From NCBI GenBank assembly GCA_964654415.1, contig CAZZIP010000002.1, forward strand, positions 237,751-301,750: a DNA stretch of 64,000 nucleotides. The letters are read 5' to 3'. A program made the position numbers and the translations under genes. Numbering within the stretch: the first letter of the stretch is position 1; every line of letters starts with the position of its first letter. Of the stretch, positions 35,485 to 44,643 are shown piece by piece. The stretch comes from Methylohalobius sp964654415 (GTDB lineage: Bacteria; Pseudomonadota; Gammaproteobacteria; Methylococcales; Methylothermaceae). The notes under the pieces were generated by a model, which saw only the letters and a list, made by a program, of their open reading frames with translations, had not been told where the DNA came from and did no database searches.

Positions 35485-36855
35485 TTAAGCGCGCCTGCGT
35501 CGCCACCAGATGAACAGGCCAAAGCTGAACAAGATCAGCGGCGATAGGATCAGGAATCCAAACCCAATCAGCACCAAGGCTGTGGGTGAGAGCCCAAGCC
35601 GGGTATCGGGTGCAGCCCTGGCCGGGATGTCGATGAGCTGGTCGTTGTAAGTCAGCCACTGCACGACGTTGATCCCCAAGTCCAGGTTGCTTGCATTCCC
35701 GAGGTAGGTGTTGGACAGAAAGTCTCCGTCGCCGATGATCACCACACGTTGCTCTTGCGGTCTGGATGCATCGGCAGTTTCGTTCGGCGTTTTGCGGGTC
35801 AGGGTCAACCCTAAAGTCAAAGGCCCTTCGCGTTCGCCCTGGTCGGGATCCAAGCCGATCTTCCCTGCCAAAGGGCCGGTCTCGTTCCAGGTTCGGGGAA
35901 GGGTCTGCAGAAAGGTCTCAGCGCTGAATTTGCCCGATTCGCTCACCTCTAACGCGCGTGCCTGGGGGAAGAGGGTAAGGCTGCGCAGATCCTTAGTAAT
36001 GGGGTGGAACGGATATTCGGCCACCAAGGCGAACGTAGGATCGTGGATGCCGAGCGCCTGACCGGTCGGATCGACTACAACTCCAGGTAGGAAATTCAAG
36101 CCGAGGGTTTTTGCCAGGGCCTCCAGGCCGTTAATATCCCCGGGTTCGGTCAGCCACAACAGCGCACCTCCTCGGTCGAGGAAGCCTAAGATGCGCTCGA
36201 CTTCGCCGGGAAGGTAAGCCGTTTGTGGACTAGCGATGACGATAAGCGCAGTGTTTTGCGGCAGATCTGGGTTCTTGGCCAGATTCCAGGCATGAACACG
36301 GAAGCCGCGGGACTGGATGGCTCGCCCGAACTGGCCGAGATCGAAGTTAGCATCGCCTAGGGGGGAACGCTCACCATGGCCTTCCAAGAATAGGATTTGC
36401 TGTTCGGTGCGTTTTGCCAACCGCAACAGCGCCGAGGTCAGGGCGGGTTCGGTCAATTCTTGGACTTTCTCAGTCCGCTGCTCGTATTCGACGATCAATT
36501 CGCCGTCTGCGGTGATACCTAGTTCGCGCACGCGGTCAGGGTAGAGATCCGGGTTGACAAAGCTTAGATGAACGTCAGCTTTGTGGCGTTGATACTTGGC
36601 TACCAGGTCCTGAATCCGGCCGCGCAATTCGTTGTTCTCGCGCGCGTAGGCGGTGATTTTCACCGGCTGGGTGAGGGTTGAAAGGACTTTGCGGCTTGCC
36701 TCGGTCAAGCTGTGGCGGCCTTGGGCGGTCCAGTCGAAGGTGTAGGAGTAGTGCTGGGACAACCATCCTAAAAGCCCTACCAAGGCTAAAAACAAGACAG
36801 TGAACAGAAAGTTTTGTAGTCGAATCTGATGATGAAGTCTGCGGTCGATTCTCAT
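35485..36855 (-). CDS. GldG-like ABC transporter accessory protein
   Basis: 456 residues. Membrane segments at both ends (NFLFTVLFLALVGLLGWLS near the start; LSPTALVLIGFGFLILSPLILFSFGLFIWW at the end) enclose a large periplasmic GldG/IFT52-like domain: SLTEASRKVLSTLTQPVKITAY, LVIASPQTAYLPGEVERILGFLDRGGALLWL, VVIIGDGDFLSN. In Bacteroidetes GldG is part of the GldAFG gliding machinery; homologues in other bacteria have no known role. It overlaps the permease gene by 4 bp. Confidence 0.86.
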   Translation of the reverse strand: MRIDRRLHHQIRLQNFLFTVLFLALVGLLGWLSQHYSYTFDWTAQGRHSLTEASRKVLSTLTQPVKITAYARENNELRGRIQDLVAKYQRHKADVHLSFVNPDLYPDRVRELGITADGELIVEYEQRTEKVQELTEPALTSALLRLAKRTEQQILFLEGHGERSPLGDANFDLGQFGRAIQSRGFRVHAWNLAKNPDLPQNTALIVIASPQTAYLPGEVERILGFLDRGGALLWLTEPGDINGLEALAKTLGLNFLPGVVVDPTGQALGIHDPTFALVAEYPFHPITKDLRSLTLFPQARALEVSESGKFSAETFLQTLPRTWNETGPLAGKIGLDPDQGEREGPLTLGLTLTRKTPNETADASRPQEQRVVIIGDGDFLSNTYLGNASNLDLGINVVQWLTYNDQLIDIPARAAPDTRLGLSPTALVLIGFGFLILSPLILFSFGLFIWWRRRRA

Positions 36856-37607
36856 TTCTGCAGCCGGTCGTTGTCGAGTTGGCGGATACTGAGGACGACG
36901 AACGCAGCGCTCAAGAGAAGGAAATACGCCAGGCTTGAGGTGCTGACCTGCCCTTTGAGCAGATTTTCATAGTGACGCAGCAAAGAGAGATATCCAAGCA
37001 CTTTGCCAGACTCAGTGCCTATCGTGCCGCTCCAGTCGATGATCCACAACAGGAGTAGGGCGCCAAATCCCCCGATTGCCGCCACGATGGGTTGGGGGGT
37101 GAGGGTCGAGAGATACAGACCGATGGCGGTGAAGGCGGCTAGTAGCAGGCCCAGGCCGAGCACACAAGCTGCCAGTTTGCCCCAGTCCAGGGAAGTCCCC
37201 ACGGCCAAGGATAAGGGCATCAGGGTGATCATAAGCACTAGGATGCCCATCAGACCTAAGGTACCTAAGTATTTCCCCAGGATGATCTCGGACACCGACA
37301 CCGGGGCGCTGAATAACAGGCTCAAGGTGCGACTGCGCCGTTCTTCGCTGATCAGGCGCATGGTAAGGAGCGGCGTGACCAGGAGCAGGATGACGCCGGC
37401 ATTACCATACAAAGGGGCCACCACCAGATCGGTGACTCCTGGGCTGTCCTCCAGGGCAGCGATGCGCGGTTCGAGTATCTGAAAATACTCCAGCTGCGCT
37501 AGAAACAGGTACCCCAGAAGCAGCTGGATCACGGCCAAAATTGACCAGGCCAGGGGTGACAAAAACAGGCTACGCAGTTCCCTAGCGGCGATAGTGAGGA
37601 TATTCAT
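36852..37607 (-). CDS. ABC transporter permease (ABC-2/GldF type)
   Basis: 251 residues with six likely membrane segments, for example LAWSILAVIQLLLGYLFLA, AGVILLLVTPLLTMRLISEE, LGLMGILVLMITLMPLSLA and YFLLLSAAFVVLSI. RLISEERRSRTLSLLFSAPVSVSEIILGKYLG is the cytoplasmic coupling region typical of ABC-2 permeases. It overlaps the ATPase gene and the GldG-like gene by 4 bp each, so the subunits are made together. Confidence 0.9.
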   Translation of the reverse strand: MNILTIAARELRSLFLSPLAWSILAVIQLLLGYLFLAQLEYFQILEPRIAALEDSPGVTDLVVAPLYGNAGVILLLVTPLLTMRLISEERRSRTLSLLFSAPVSVSEIILGKYLGTLGLMGILVLMITLMPLSLAVGTSLDWGKLAACVLGLGLLLAAFTAIGLYLSTLTPQPIVAAIGGFGALLLLWIIDWSGTIGTESGKVLGYLSLLRHYENLLKGQVSTSSLAYFLLLSAAFVVLSIRQLDNDRLQK

Positions 37608-38542
37608 CGCAGGGTTGGTTCTTGTTTAGTGATGTCTACGAAAATCTGTTCGATCGAGCGCCTGACCGGGCTGAGCTCCAACAGACCCCAGCCACGCTCC
37701 ACCACTAAGGCGGCGATGTCCTCGGCAGGGCTTTTTTCTTTGGCGAAGTAGACTTGGTAGCGGAACTGTTGGCCAGGTTCTTGGGTGACGGTCTGGACGC
37801 CGTCCACGCGCATCAAGGCGTCGATGTCAATGGGCCTTTTGGTTTCCAGGATTAGGCTTAAGGCGCGCATTTTCAGATCCAGTTCGGCGATGCTAGCGTT
37901 CAAAGCCAGGCGTCCCTTGTGGATGATGAGTACCCGGCTGCACACTGCCTGGACCTCGGGCAGGATGTGCGTAGAGAGCAAGACGGCGTGCTCCCGCCCC
38001 AAGTCCTGGATTAGTTCGCGGATTTCCCGAATCTGAATCGGATCCAAACCGACGGTAGGCTCGTCCAGTACCACCACCAGCGGGGAATGCAGAATCGCCT
38101 GGGCAATGCCGACCCGCTGCTGGAATCCCTTGGACAAGTTGCCGATTAAGCGCCGACCTACCTCTCCCAATCCACACCGTGCCTTGGCATTGTCGAGTGC
38201 CGAGCGCAGCGCCTGCCCCTTAAGGCCGTGCAAGCGCCCGCAATAGCGTAAGTATTCGTCCACGGTCAGTTCCCGATACAGGGGCGGGACCTCGGGAAGA
38301 TACCCCAGGTGACGCTTGGCCGCCTTGGGTTCGTCCAGAAGGTCGATGCCGTTGATGCGGATCTGGCCGGCGCTGGGGGCTAAATTTCCGCACAGCATTT
38401 GCATCGTGGTGGTCTTGCCGGCGCCGTTAGGACCTAAAAAGCCCAGGATTTCCCCTTTGCTTAAGGTCAAGGACAGGTCGGCCACGGCGCAGGCGTCGCC
38501 GTAGAAACGGTACAGGTTCTCGGCTTCAATCAGATAGCTCAT
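37604..38542 (-). CDS. ABC transporter ATP-binding protein (GldA-like)
   Basis: 312 residues from ATG 38542. Walker A GPNGAGKTT, signature LSKGFQQRVGIAQAI, Walker B VVLDEPTVGLDP, and the switch His in LLSTHILPEV. A C-terminal extension of about 85 residues (MRALSLILETKRPIDIDALM onward) is usual for the GldA/CcmA type. It energises the permease next door; the cargo is unknown. The frame is open 30 codons upstream into hflD and is not used. It overlaps hflD by 4 bp. Confidence 0.93.
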   Translation of the reverse strand: MSYLIEAENLYRFYGDACAVADLSLTLSKGEILGFLGPNGAGKTTTMQMLCGNLAPSAGQIRINGIDLLDEPKAAKRHLGYLPEVPPLYRELTVDEYLRYCGRLHGLKGQALRSALDNAKARCGLGEVGRRLIGNLSKGFQQRVGIAQAILHSPLVVVLDEPTVGLDPIQIREIRELIQDLGREHAVLLSTHILPEVQAVCSRVLIIHKGRLALNASIAELDLKMRALSLILETKRPIDIDALMRVDGVQTVTQEPGQQFRYQVYFAKEKSPAEDIAALVVERGWGLLELSPVRRSIEQIFVDITKQEPTLR

Positions 38543-39162
38543 GCTAGCTGATCCAACAAGGCTTGGGTTTCTTGCTGGAGTTTGCGGCGATTCAACAGAA
38601 ACTTCCACCGCGCTCCACCGCATTGGCGCCATAGCACCGCAGCACGGATGCCGGCTAAAAGCAAGGCGCGGATTTTATGAGCATTTTCGGGATCGGTCAA
38701 GAATGTCCGTTCCCCGGAGACGATGATCCTCGGGCCGAGGGGGCTTATGTTTTTATGGTAGGTGTCGGCCAAGATTTCTAGGACTTCCTGATCGGTGACT
38801 TTGGTTCTTTGTGCCTGCAGCGCAGCTCTTTCTACTCCTTCTCGGATCCTTTGCTGGACGTCGGGGCGCTTTTCCAACTTGCTCTCCAAAAACACCAGCA
38901 TGGCGCTGTAGCGGGCATGTTCCGGGTCGATGCTCTCGCGGCCACCCAGTTGTTGTTTTAGCTTGAGTAGGCCGTCTTTGAGCCCTGAAAGCCCGCCAAA
39001 GACGTCTTCCACACTGTCGGCGTCGATTTTCAGGACGCTGCCGATACTGGTGGCCATCGCTTCCTCATCCACCTGTCCGCGTTTGGCGATCTGCTGCACC
39101 AGGTGTACGGCTTGTGCTAAGCCGGCCAGAGCGATGGCTTGATTACGGGTAGTGCGTAACAT
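38539..39162 (-). CDS. hflD: HflD-like protein (high frequency lysogenisation family)
   Basis: 207 residues from ATG 39162; a TTG at 39198 gives 219. The sequence RNQAIALAGLAQAVHLVQQIAKRGQ at the N-terminus and GRESIDPEHARYSAMLVFLESKL in the middle are characteristic of HflD, a membrane-associated helical protein that in E. coli lowers the availability of lambda CII. Its cellular role is unclear. Usually it lies after mnmA; here it heads the ABC module and mnmA is absent, a change in neighbourhood. Confidence 0.88.
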   Translation of the reverse strand: MLRTTRNQAIALAGLAQAVHLVQQIAKRGQVDEEAMATSIGSVLKIDADSVEDVFGGLSGLKDGLLKLKQQLGGRESIDPEHARYSAMLVFLESKLEKRPDVQQRIREGVERAALQAQRTKVTDQEVLEILADTYHKNISPLGPRIIVSGERTFLTDPENAHKIRALLLAGIRAAVLWRQCGGARWKFLLNRRKLQQETQALLDQLA

Positions 39163-39201
39163 GGGCAATAAGATACCGATTGCCGCCTTAGGCAGCAAGA
39201 T

Positions 39202-40407
39202 TTACGGATGCAAGCAGCTGTATGCTTGCTGGGCCCAGGCGATGCTGTCTAGATAAATACGGCCGATGGTGGTCAAGGAAAGGCCAGAGCAACAAGCCAC
39301 GGTAAGTTGCCAGCGTTCGTAGTTAAGGGTGCAATTTAAGATTTCCCCCAAAGGCCCTTGTTGGTTAAGTCCAGCTTGGACTTCTTCGGCTAGGGGCAAA
39401 GTCTTTGTGATTTCGGCAAGCGGCACGCCAAGCAGGGCGTCCAGGTTGGAAAACAATCCGACGAGAAAGGCCTGGTGTGGCGCGGGATGCTCGGTGGCGA
39501 TCGCCAGGAGTTCACACATCCGTGCTCGAGTGAGCGCAGCCCGCAGCAATTCGGTGGGCTGCGTTTGCACTGCGCTGCTTAGCGCGAGCAAGGTGGCCCA
39601 GCGTTTGATCTGTTTCAGTCCCAACAGGATGACGGCCTGTTCGATCGAGTCGATGCGCCTGGGTAAAGCGAACCAGGCGGAGTTGATGAAGTTCAGTAGC
39701 TTGAAGCTTAAGGCTGGATCGCGGCGGACGAGCTCGGCAATCCGGTAGAAATCGATGGTCGGTTGGTGAAGCTCGGCGAGAAGCTGAAGCAAGGTCTGGT
39801 GAACAGCCTCAATGCGTTTACCGGCTTGAATATGGGGACGGTGGAAAAAATATCCCTGGAAATAATCCCCACCCAGGCGATGATAAAGCTGGAACTCCTG
39901 TTCGGATTCGATCTTTTCCAACAGGATTTTGGTTCCGTAAGGTTTGAGCTGGTGGATCAGTTCGTAAGTCTCGTTTTCTGGCTGCGCGCGCACGTCGATT
40001 TTGATAATGTGGGCAATCTGCACCAAAGGTTCCCAAGCCGGTGCGAATACGAAATCATCCAAGGCGATGAGATATCCGGCCGCCGCCAAGCGGCGTACCG
40101 AACTTATCAGGTGTGGAGTGATTCTGGCACTTTCCAGGACCTCAATCACTACCCGGTCTTTGGGGAGCAGTTCAGCGATTCCTTCAAGAAGGTTGTCTGC
40201 AGTAAAGTTGATGAAGGCCCGGGTGCCGCCGGTCAATTTCTCCAGGCCTAACTCCAGAATGGCATCGACGATCAGTTGCTGGGTGATGGCGCTGCCGTCA
40301 TCGGCCGGCGCAGAGCGATCGTCTAGGGTGCGGAAGAGTAATTCGTAGCCGAAGATCCTCAAATCCCGGTCGAAGATCTGCTGGCGACCGATCAAAAAAT
40401 CCGTCAT
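39202..40407 (-). CDS. EAL/HDOD-domain signalling protein (YuxH type)
   Basis: 401 residues. The N-terminal half (residues 1-200) is an EAL domain: GYELLFR at the EAL site, NFTADNL, VVIEVLES, ALDDF, KIDV, EKIES and GYFF. The usual DDFGTGYSS loop is replaced by DDFVFAPAWEPL, so phosphodiesterase activity is doubtful. The C-terminal half is an HDOD domain (LVRRDPALSFKLLNFINSAWF, QAVILLGLKQIKRWATLLALS). Such proteins may bind cyclic di-GMP or act as scaffolds. It is probably cytoplasmic and stands 4 bp or more upstream of hflD on the same strand. Confidence 0.88.
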   Translation of the reverse strand: MTDFLIGRQQIFDRDLRIFGYELLFRTLDDRSAPADDGSAITQQLIVDAILELGLEKLTGGTRAFINFTADNLLEGIAELLPKDRVVIEVLESARITPHLISSVRRLAAAGYLIALDDFVFAPAWEPLVQIAHIIKIDVRAQPENETYELIHQLKPYGTKILLEKIESEQEFQLYHRLGGDYFQGYFFHRPHIQAGKRIEAVHQTLLQLLAELHQPTIDFYRIAELVRRDPALSFKLLNFINSAWFALPRRIDSIEQAVILLGLKQIKRWATLLALSSAVQTQPTELLRAALTRARMCELLAIATEHPAPHQAFLVGLFSNLDALLGVPLAEITKTLPLAEEVQAGLNQQGPLGEILNCTLNYERWQLTVACCSGLSLTTIGRIYLDSIAWAQQAYSCLHP

Positions 40408-40583
40408 CGGTGATTTATCTGGCTGATCGATTGGCTCGCTACTGGCAAGTATAGACGGTTTGAGGTCGGTGGCGGGGTCTTGCTGGATGAGGAAATTTAT
40501 ACTTTGTCAAGCGTGACGTGGGAGTGCCAGTCAAGTAGAATACTAAAATTTATTTTGATCGGGGATTCTCCCGACCTTGATCC

Positions 40584-42218
40584 ATGAGATCCAAATACAT
40601 CTTCATCACCGGTGGTGTGGTATCGTCCTTAGGCAAGGGCATTGCCGCCTCCTCGTTAGCCGCACTGTTGGAAGCGCGCGGGCTCAAAGTTACCCTGACC
40701 AAGCTCGACCCTTACATCAACGTCGATCCGGGTACTATGAGTCCGTTCCAACACGGCGAGGTGTTCGTCACCGAGGACGGGGCCGAGACCGACCTCGATC
40801 TTGGGCATTACGAGCGCTTCGTGCGCACTACCATGACCCGCTCCAACAACTGGACTACTGGCCAGATCTATGAAACCGTAATCGGCCGGGAGCGGCGCGG
40901 CGATTACCTGGGGGCAACGGTGCAGGTGATCCCCCACATCACCGATCAGATCAAACACGCCATACGCGAAAGCGCGCAAGGGTACGAAGTGGCCCTGATC
41001 GAGATCGGCGGCACCGTAGGGGACATAGAATCTTTGCCGTTCCTGGAGGCGATCCGCCAGCTTGGGGTGGAGCTGGGTCCGCAGCGGGCGGTGTTCATTC
41101 ACCTGACCTTGGTGCCTTATATCCGCTCCGCCGGTGAGCTCAAGACCAAGCCGACCCAGCATTCGGTCAAAGAGCTTCGAGCCATCGGCATTCAGCCGGA
41201 TGTGCTGTTGTGCCGCTGCGAAAAGGCGTTGCCCCAATCGGAGCGAAGCAAAATCGCCCTGTTTACCAATGTGCCCGAGGAAGCCGTGATCTCGGCGGTG
41301 GATGCCGATTTCATCTACCGCATTCCTTTGCTTTTTCACGCCCAAGGGCTGGACGGGATCGTTTTGCGAAAATTAGGCTTATCTGCGCCGCCCGCGGATC
41401 TATCCGAGTGGCAAGCGGTGGTCGAGTCTTGGGAGCATCCTGAAAACCAAGTCACGGTGGCCATCGTCGGCAAATACGTCGAGCACACCGACGCCTACAA
41501 ATCCCTTCACGAAGCGCTGGTGCACGCCGGCGTCCATACCCGCACCCGGGTCATCATTCGCTATGTGGATTCAGAGGCCGTAGAAAGCTCTGGCACCGCC
41601 TGCCTGGAGGATTCGGACGCCATTTTGGTGCCAGGGGGATTCGGCGTTCGGGGTGTGGAAGGCAAGATCGCTGCCGCCCGCTTTGCGCGCGAGCGCAGGA
41701 TGCCTTATTTGGGGATTTGCCTGGGGATGCAGGTGGCGGTGATCGAATTTGCCCGCAACGTGGCGGGACTAAAGGAAGCGCACAGCACCGAATTCCGCTC
41801 TGATACTCCGCATCCAGTCATCGCGCTGATCACCGAGTGGCAAACGCCTTCTGGCCAGATCGAGCGGCGCAGCCCAAGCTCCAACTTGGGTGGAACGATG
41901 CGCCTGGGAGCGCAGCCTTGTCGTCTACTGCCCGATAGCCTGGCGATCCGCCTGTATGGCCAAGAAATCATCCGCGAGCGCCATCGCCATCGCTACGAGT
42001 TCAACAACCATTACCGCGCTCCCTTGGAGCGGGCGGGACTTAGGATTTCTGGCCTCTCGCTTGACGAGCAGTTGGTCGAGATCATTGAGATTCCAGATCA
42101 TCCCTGGTTTTTGGGCTGCCAGTTCCACCCGGAATTCACCTCTACTCCGCGCCGCGGCCATCCGTTATTTTCCGGTTTTATCCGGGCTGCCTTGAACTAC
42201 AAGACCAAGAAAGTATGA
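40584..42218 (+). CDS. pyrG: CTP synthase
   Basis: 544 residues, full length. The synthetase domain starts KYIFITGGVVSSLGKGIAASSL; the C-terminal class I glutamine amidotransferase has Cys379 in YLGICLGMQ and the HPEF His-Glu pair near the end. It makes CTP from UTP, ATP and glutamine in the cytoplasm. It opens the pyrG-kdsA-eno-ftsB-ispD-ispF operon; its stop overlaps kdsA by 4 bp. A 176-bp gap separates it from the divergent EAL/HDOD gene. Confidence 0.98.
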   Translation: MRSKYIFITGGVVSSLGKGIAASSLAALLEARGLKVTLTKLDPYINVDPGTMSPFQHGEVFVTEDGAETDLDLGHYERFVRTTMTRSNNWTTGQIYETVIGRERRGDYLGATVQVIPHITDQIKHAIRESAQGYEVALIEIGGTVGDIESLPFLEAIRQLGVELGPQRAVFIHLTLVPYIRSAGELKTKPTQHSVKELRAIGIQPDVLLCRCEKALPQSERSKIALFTNVPEEAVISAVDADFIYRIPLLFHAQGLDGIVLRKLGLSAPPADLSEWQAVVESWEHPENQVTVAIVGKYVEHTDAYKSLHEALVHAGVHTRTRVIIRYVDSEAVESSGTACLEDSDAILVPGGFGVRGVEGKIAAARFARERRMPYLGICLGMQVAVIEFARNVAGLKEAHSTEFRSDTPHPVIALITEWQTPSGQIERRSPSSNLGGTMRLGAQPCRLLPDSLAIRLYGQEIIRERHRHRYEFNNHYRAPLERAGLRISGLSLDEQLVEIIEIPDHPWFLGCQFHPEFTSTPRRGHPLFSGFIRAALNYKTKKV

Positions 42219-43075
42219 CGAGCTTTACCTTGTGTGGCTTTGAGGTCGGTCTAAGTCGGCCTTTGTTTTTGATCGCCGGTCCCTGCGTCATCGAAAGCGA
42301 ACAGCTGGCCTTGGATACGGCTGGCGAGCTGAAGGAAATCACGTCTCGGCTTAAGGTTCCGTTTATTTATAAATCCTCTTTCGACAAGGCTAACCGTTCC
42401 TCGGGGGAGAGCTTCCGCGGCTTGGGGATGGAAAGAGGGCTGGCGATTTTAGAGAGGGTCAAAACCCAAATCGGGGTGCCTGTCCTCACCGACGTCCACG
42501 AATATACTCCTTTGGAGGAGGTAGCGGCGGTGGTGGACGTGCTGCAGACTCCGGCTTTCCTATGTCGCCAGACCGATTTCATCCAAAACGTGGCTCGCCA
42601 GGGGCGGCCGGTCAACATCAAAAAGGGCCAGTTTCTGGCGCCTTGGGATATGAAGCACGTGGTCGCCAAGGCCAAAGCGGTCGGCAACGAGCAGATTTTA
42701 GTCTGCGAACGCGGGGTCAGCTTCGGTTACAACAACCTGGTGGTGGATATGCGGTCTTTGGCGGTGATGCGCGAAACCGGCTGTCCTGTGGTGTTCGACG
42801 CCACCCACTCGGTCCAGCTTCCAGGAGGCAGGGGGACCGCCTCCGGCGGACAACGCGAATTCGTTCCGGTTCTGGCGCGCGCAGCAGTGGCGGCGGGGGT
42901 AGCCGGGATATTCATGGAAACCCATCCTGATCCTGACCGGGCCTTAAGCGACGGACCCAACGCCTGGCCGCTCAATCGGATCGAAGCGCTGTTGGAAACC
43001 CTGTTAGAACTGGACCAAGTAGTCAAGCGGGGCGAGTTTTTGGAACACACCGTCGGGGTAAATCCCAATCTCTAA
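42215..43075 (+). CDS. kdsA: 3-deoxy-8-phosphooctulonate synthase (KDO-8-P synthase)
   Basis: 286 residues. LIAGPCVIESEQLALD, FIYKSSFDKANRSS, LCRQTDFIQNVARQGRPVNIKKGQFLAPWDM and VFDATHSVQLPGG are all textbook KdsA motifs. It condenses arabinose-5-phosphate with phosphoenolpyruvate to make KDO-8-P for the lipopolysaccharide core, which confirms a Gram-negative envelope. The motif FNACTERG-type Cys of the metal-dependent class is not evident, so a metal-independent enzyme is likely. Sixteen bases before eno. Confidence 0.97.
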   Translation: MTSFTLCGFEVGLSRPLFLIAGPCVIESEQLALDTAGELKEITSRLKVPFIYKSSFDKANRSSGESFRGLGMERGLAILERVKTQIGVPVLTDVHEYTPLEEVAAVVDVLQTPAFLCRQTDFIQNVARQGRPVNIKKGQFLAPWDMKHVVAKAKAVGNEQILVCERGVSFGYNNLVVDMRSLAVMRETGCPVVFDATHSVQLPGGRGTASGGQREFVPVLARAAVAAGVAGIFMETHPDPDRALSDGPNAWPLNRIEALLETLLELDQVVKRGEFLEHTVGVNPNL

Positions 43076-43090
43076 GGTTTAGGAGGAAGT

Positions 43091-44374
43091 ATGACGAAAA
43101 TCATCGATATTCATGCCCGCGAGATTTTGGATTCGCGCGGTAATCCGACCGTTGAAGCTGAAGTGAGGTTAGCCTCCGGCGCAGTTGGCTGCGCCAAGGT
43201 ACCCTCAGGCGCCTCCACCGGCACGCGCGAAGCGGTGGAACTGCGCGACGGCGACCCCAAACGCTATCTCGGCAAAGGGGTCTTGAAAGCGGTGGCCAAC
43301 GTCAACACCGAGATCCGTGCCGCGCTGGTGGGAATGGAGGCGACCGACCAGCAAGCCCTAGACACTAGGATGATCGAACTGGATGGCACCGAAAACAAGC
43401 ATCGTCTGGGAGCCAACGCGATCCTGGTGGTCTCTTTGGCAACTGCGCACGCCGCCGCGCAGGATGTCGGCCAACCGTTGTATAAGTATTTGCATGTCGG
43501 TGATGGCTGGCGTCTACCGGTACCGATGATGAATGTAATCAACGGCGGCGCGCACGCCGACAACAACTTGGATTTCCAGGAGTTTATGATCCTGCCAGTA
43601 GGGGCGCCAAGCTTCAGCGAAGCTTTAAGGTTTGGGGCCGAGGTGTTTCACCACCTAAAAGCCGTGCTGAAACAGCGCGGTCTTGCCACGGCCGTGGGGG
43701 ACGAAGGAGGGTTTGCCCCCGATCTTTCCTCCAACGAAGCCGCTTTGGAGCTGATTCTGGCGGCGATAGAAAAAGCCGGCTACCGGCCCGGCGAGGAGAT
43801 CGCTTTGGGGTTAGACGTGGCCAGTTCGGAATTCTATCGCGAAGGCAAGTATGTCTTGGCCTCAGAGGGCGCGGCGCTTACCTCAGAAGAGTTTGCCGAC
43901 TATCTGGCCGCCTGGGTGGAGCGCTATCCGATTATTACCATCGAAGATGGTATGGCCGAGCAAGACTGGGAGGGTTGGAGGCGCCTCACCGCTATGCTAG
44001 GAGGCCGTATCCAGTTGGTGGGGGATGACCTGTTTGTGACTAACCCGGCGATTCTGCAAGAAGGGATAAAGAGACAAGTCGCCAATTCAGTCCTAATTAA
44101 GGTCAACCAAATCGGCACTTTGAGCGAGACGCTGGCAGCGGTCAAAATGGCGCATGAAGCCGGCTACACAGCGGTGATCTCGCATCGCTCCGGGGAGACT
44201 GAGGACACTACCATCGCCGATCTTGCGGTAGCTTGGGGAACCGGCCAGATCAAGACGGGCTCTTTAAGCCGTTCCGACCGGATCGCCAAATACAACCGCC
44301 TGCTTCAGATCGAGGAGCAACTGGGCAATCAGGTTTCCTACCCTGGACGGACGGCGTTCAAGCAGCTGAAATGA
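43091..44374 (+). CDS. eno: Enolase
   Basis: 427 residues. Conserved segments AREILDSRGNPTVEAEV, VPSGASTGTREAVELRD, GDEGGFAPDL, the active-site Lys in VLIKVNQIGTL, and SHRSGETEDTTIADLAVA are intact. It interconverts 2-phosphoglycerate and phosphoenolpyruvate, the substrate of the preceding KdsA. The start has AGGAGG. Its stop codon overlaps ftsB (ATGA). Confidence 0.98.
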   Translation: MTKIIDIHAREILDSRGNPTVEAEVRLASGAVGCAKVPSGASTGTREAVELRDGDPKRYLGKGVLKAVANVNTEIRAALVGMEATDQQALDTRMIELDGTENKHRLGANAILVVSLATAHAAAQDVGQPLYKYLHVGDGWRLPVPMMNVINGGAHADNNLDFQEFMILPVGAPSFSEALRFGAEVFHHLKAVLKQRGLATAVGDEGGFAPDLSSNEAALELILAAIEKAGYRPGEEIALGLDVASSEFYREGKYVLASEGAALTSEEFADYLAAWVERYPIITIEDGMAEQDWEGWRRLTAMLGGRIQLVGDDLFVTNPAILQEGIKRQVANSVLIKVNQIGTLSETLAAVKMAHEAGYTAVISHRSGETEDTTIADLAVAWGTGQIKTGSLSRSDRIAKYNRLLQIEEQLGNQVSYPGRTAFKQLK

Positions 44375-44643
44375 GGGTTGGGATCTTGTTGGGACTCCTG
44401 CTTCTGGTTCTTCAAACTCGCCTCTGGTTTGGGGATGGTGGGTTTTTAGAGTGCCGTCAGCTTGAGCTTAAGATCGCTGAACTTGAGGCGCAAGTAAACT
44501 CTGCCCGCGAGCGCAACCAGGCGCTTGAGGCGGAAGTCTGGGACTTAAAACACAACCTGGCGGCGGTGGAGGAACGGGCGCGGCGAGATTTAGGCATGAT
44601 CCGCCAGGACGAGACCTTTGTGTTGATCGTGGAGAAGCCGTGA
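44371..44643 (+). CDS. ftsB: Cell division protein FtsB
   Basis: 90 residues from ATG 44371 in an ATGA overlap with eno. A short cytoplasmic N-terminus, one membrane helix (VGILLGLLLLVLQTRLWF), then a coiled coil (CRQLELKIAELEAQVNSARERNQALEAEV) and RARRDLGMIRQDETFVLIVE, the FtsB/DivIC pattern. It forms the FtsQBL complex at the septum. Position between eno and ispD is diagnostic. The reading frame extends far upstream inside eno but only this part is FtsB. Confidence 0.95.
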   Translation: MRVGILLGLLLLVLQTRLWFGDGGFLECRQLELKIAELEAQVNSARERNQALEAEVWDLKHNLAAVEERARRDLGMIRQDETFVLIVEKP

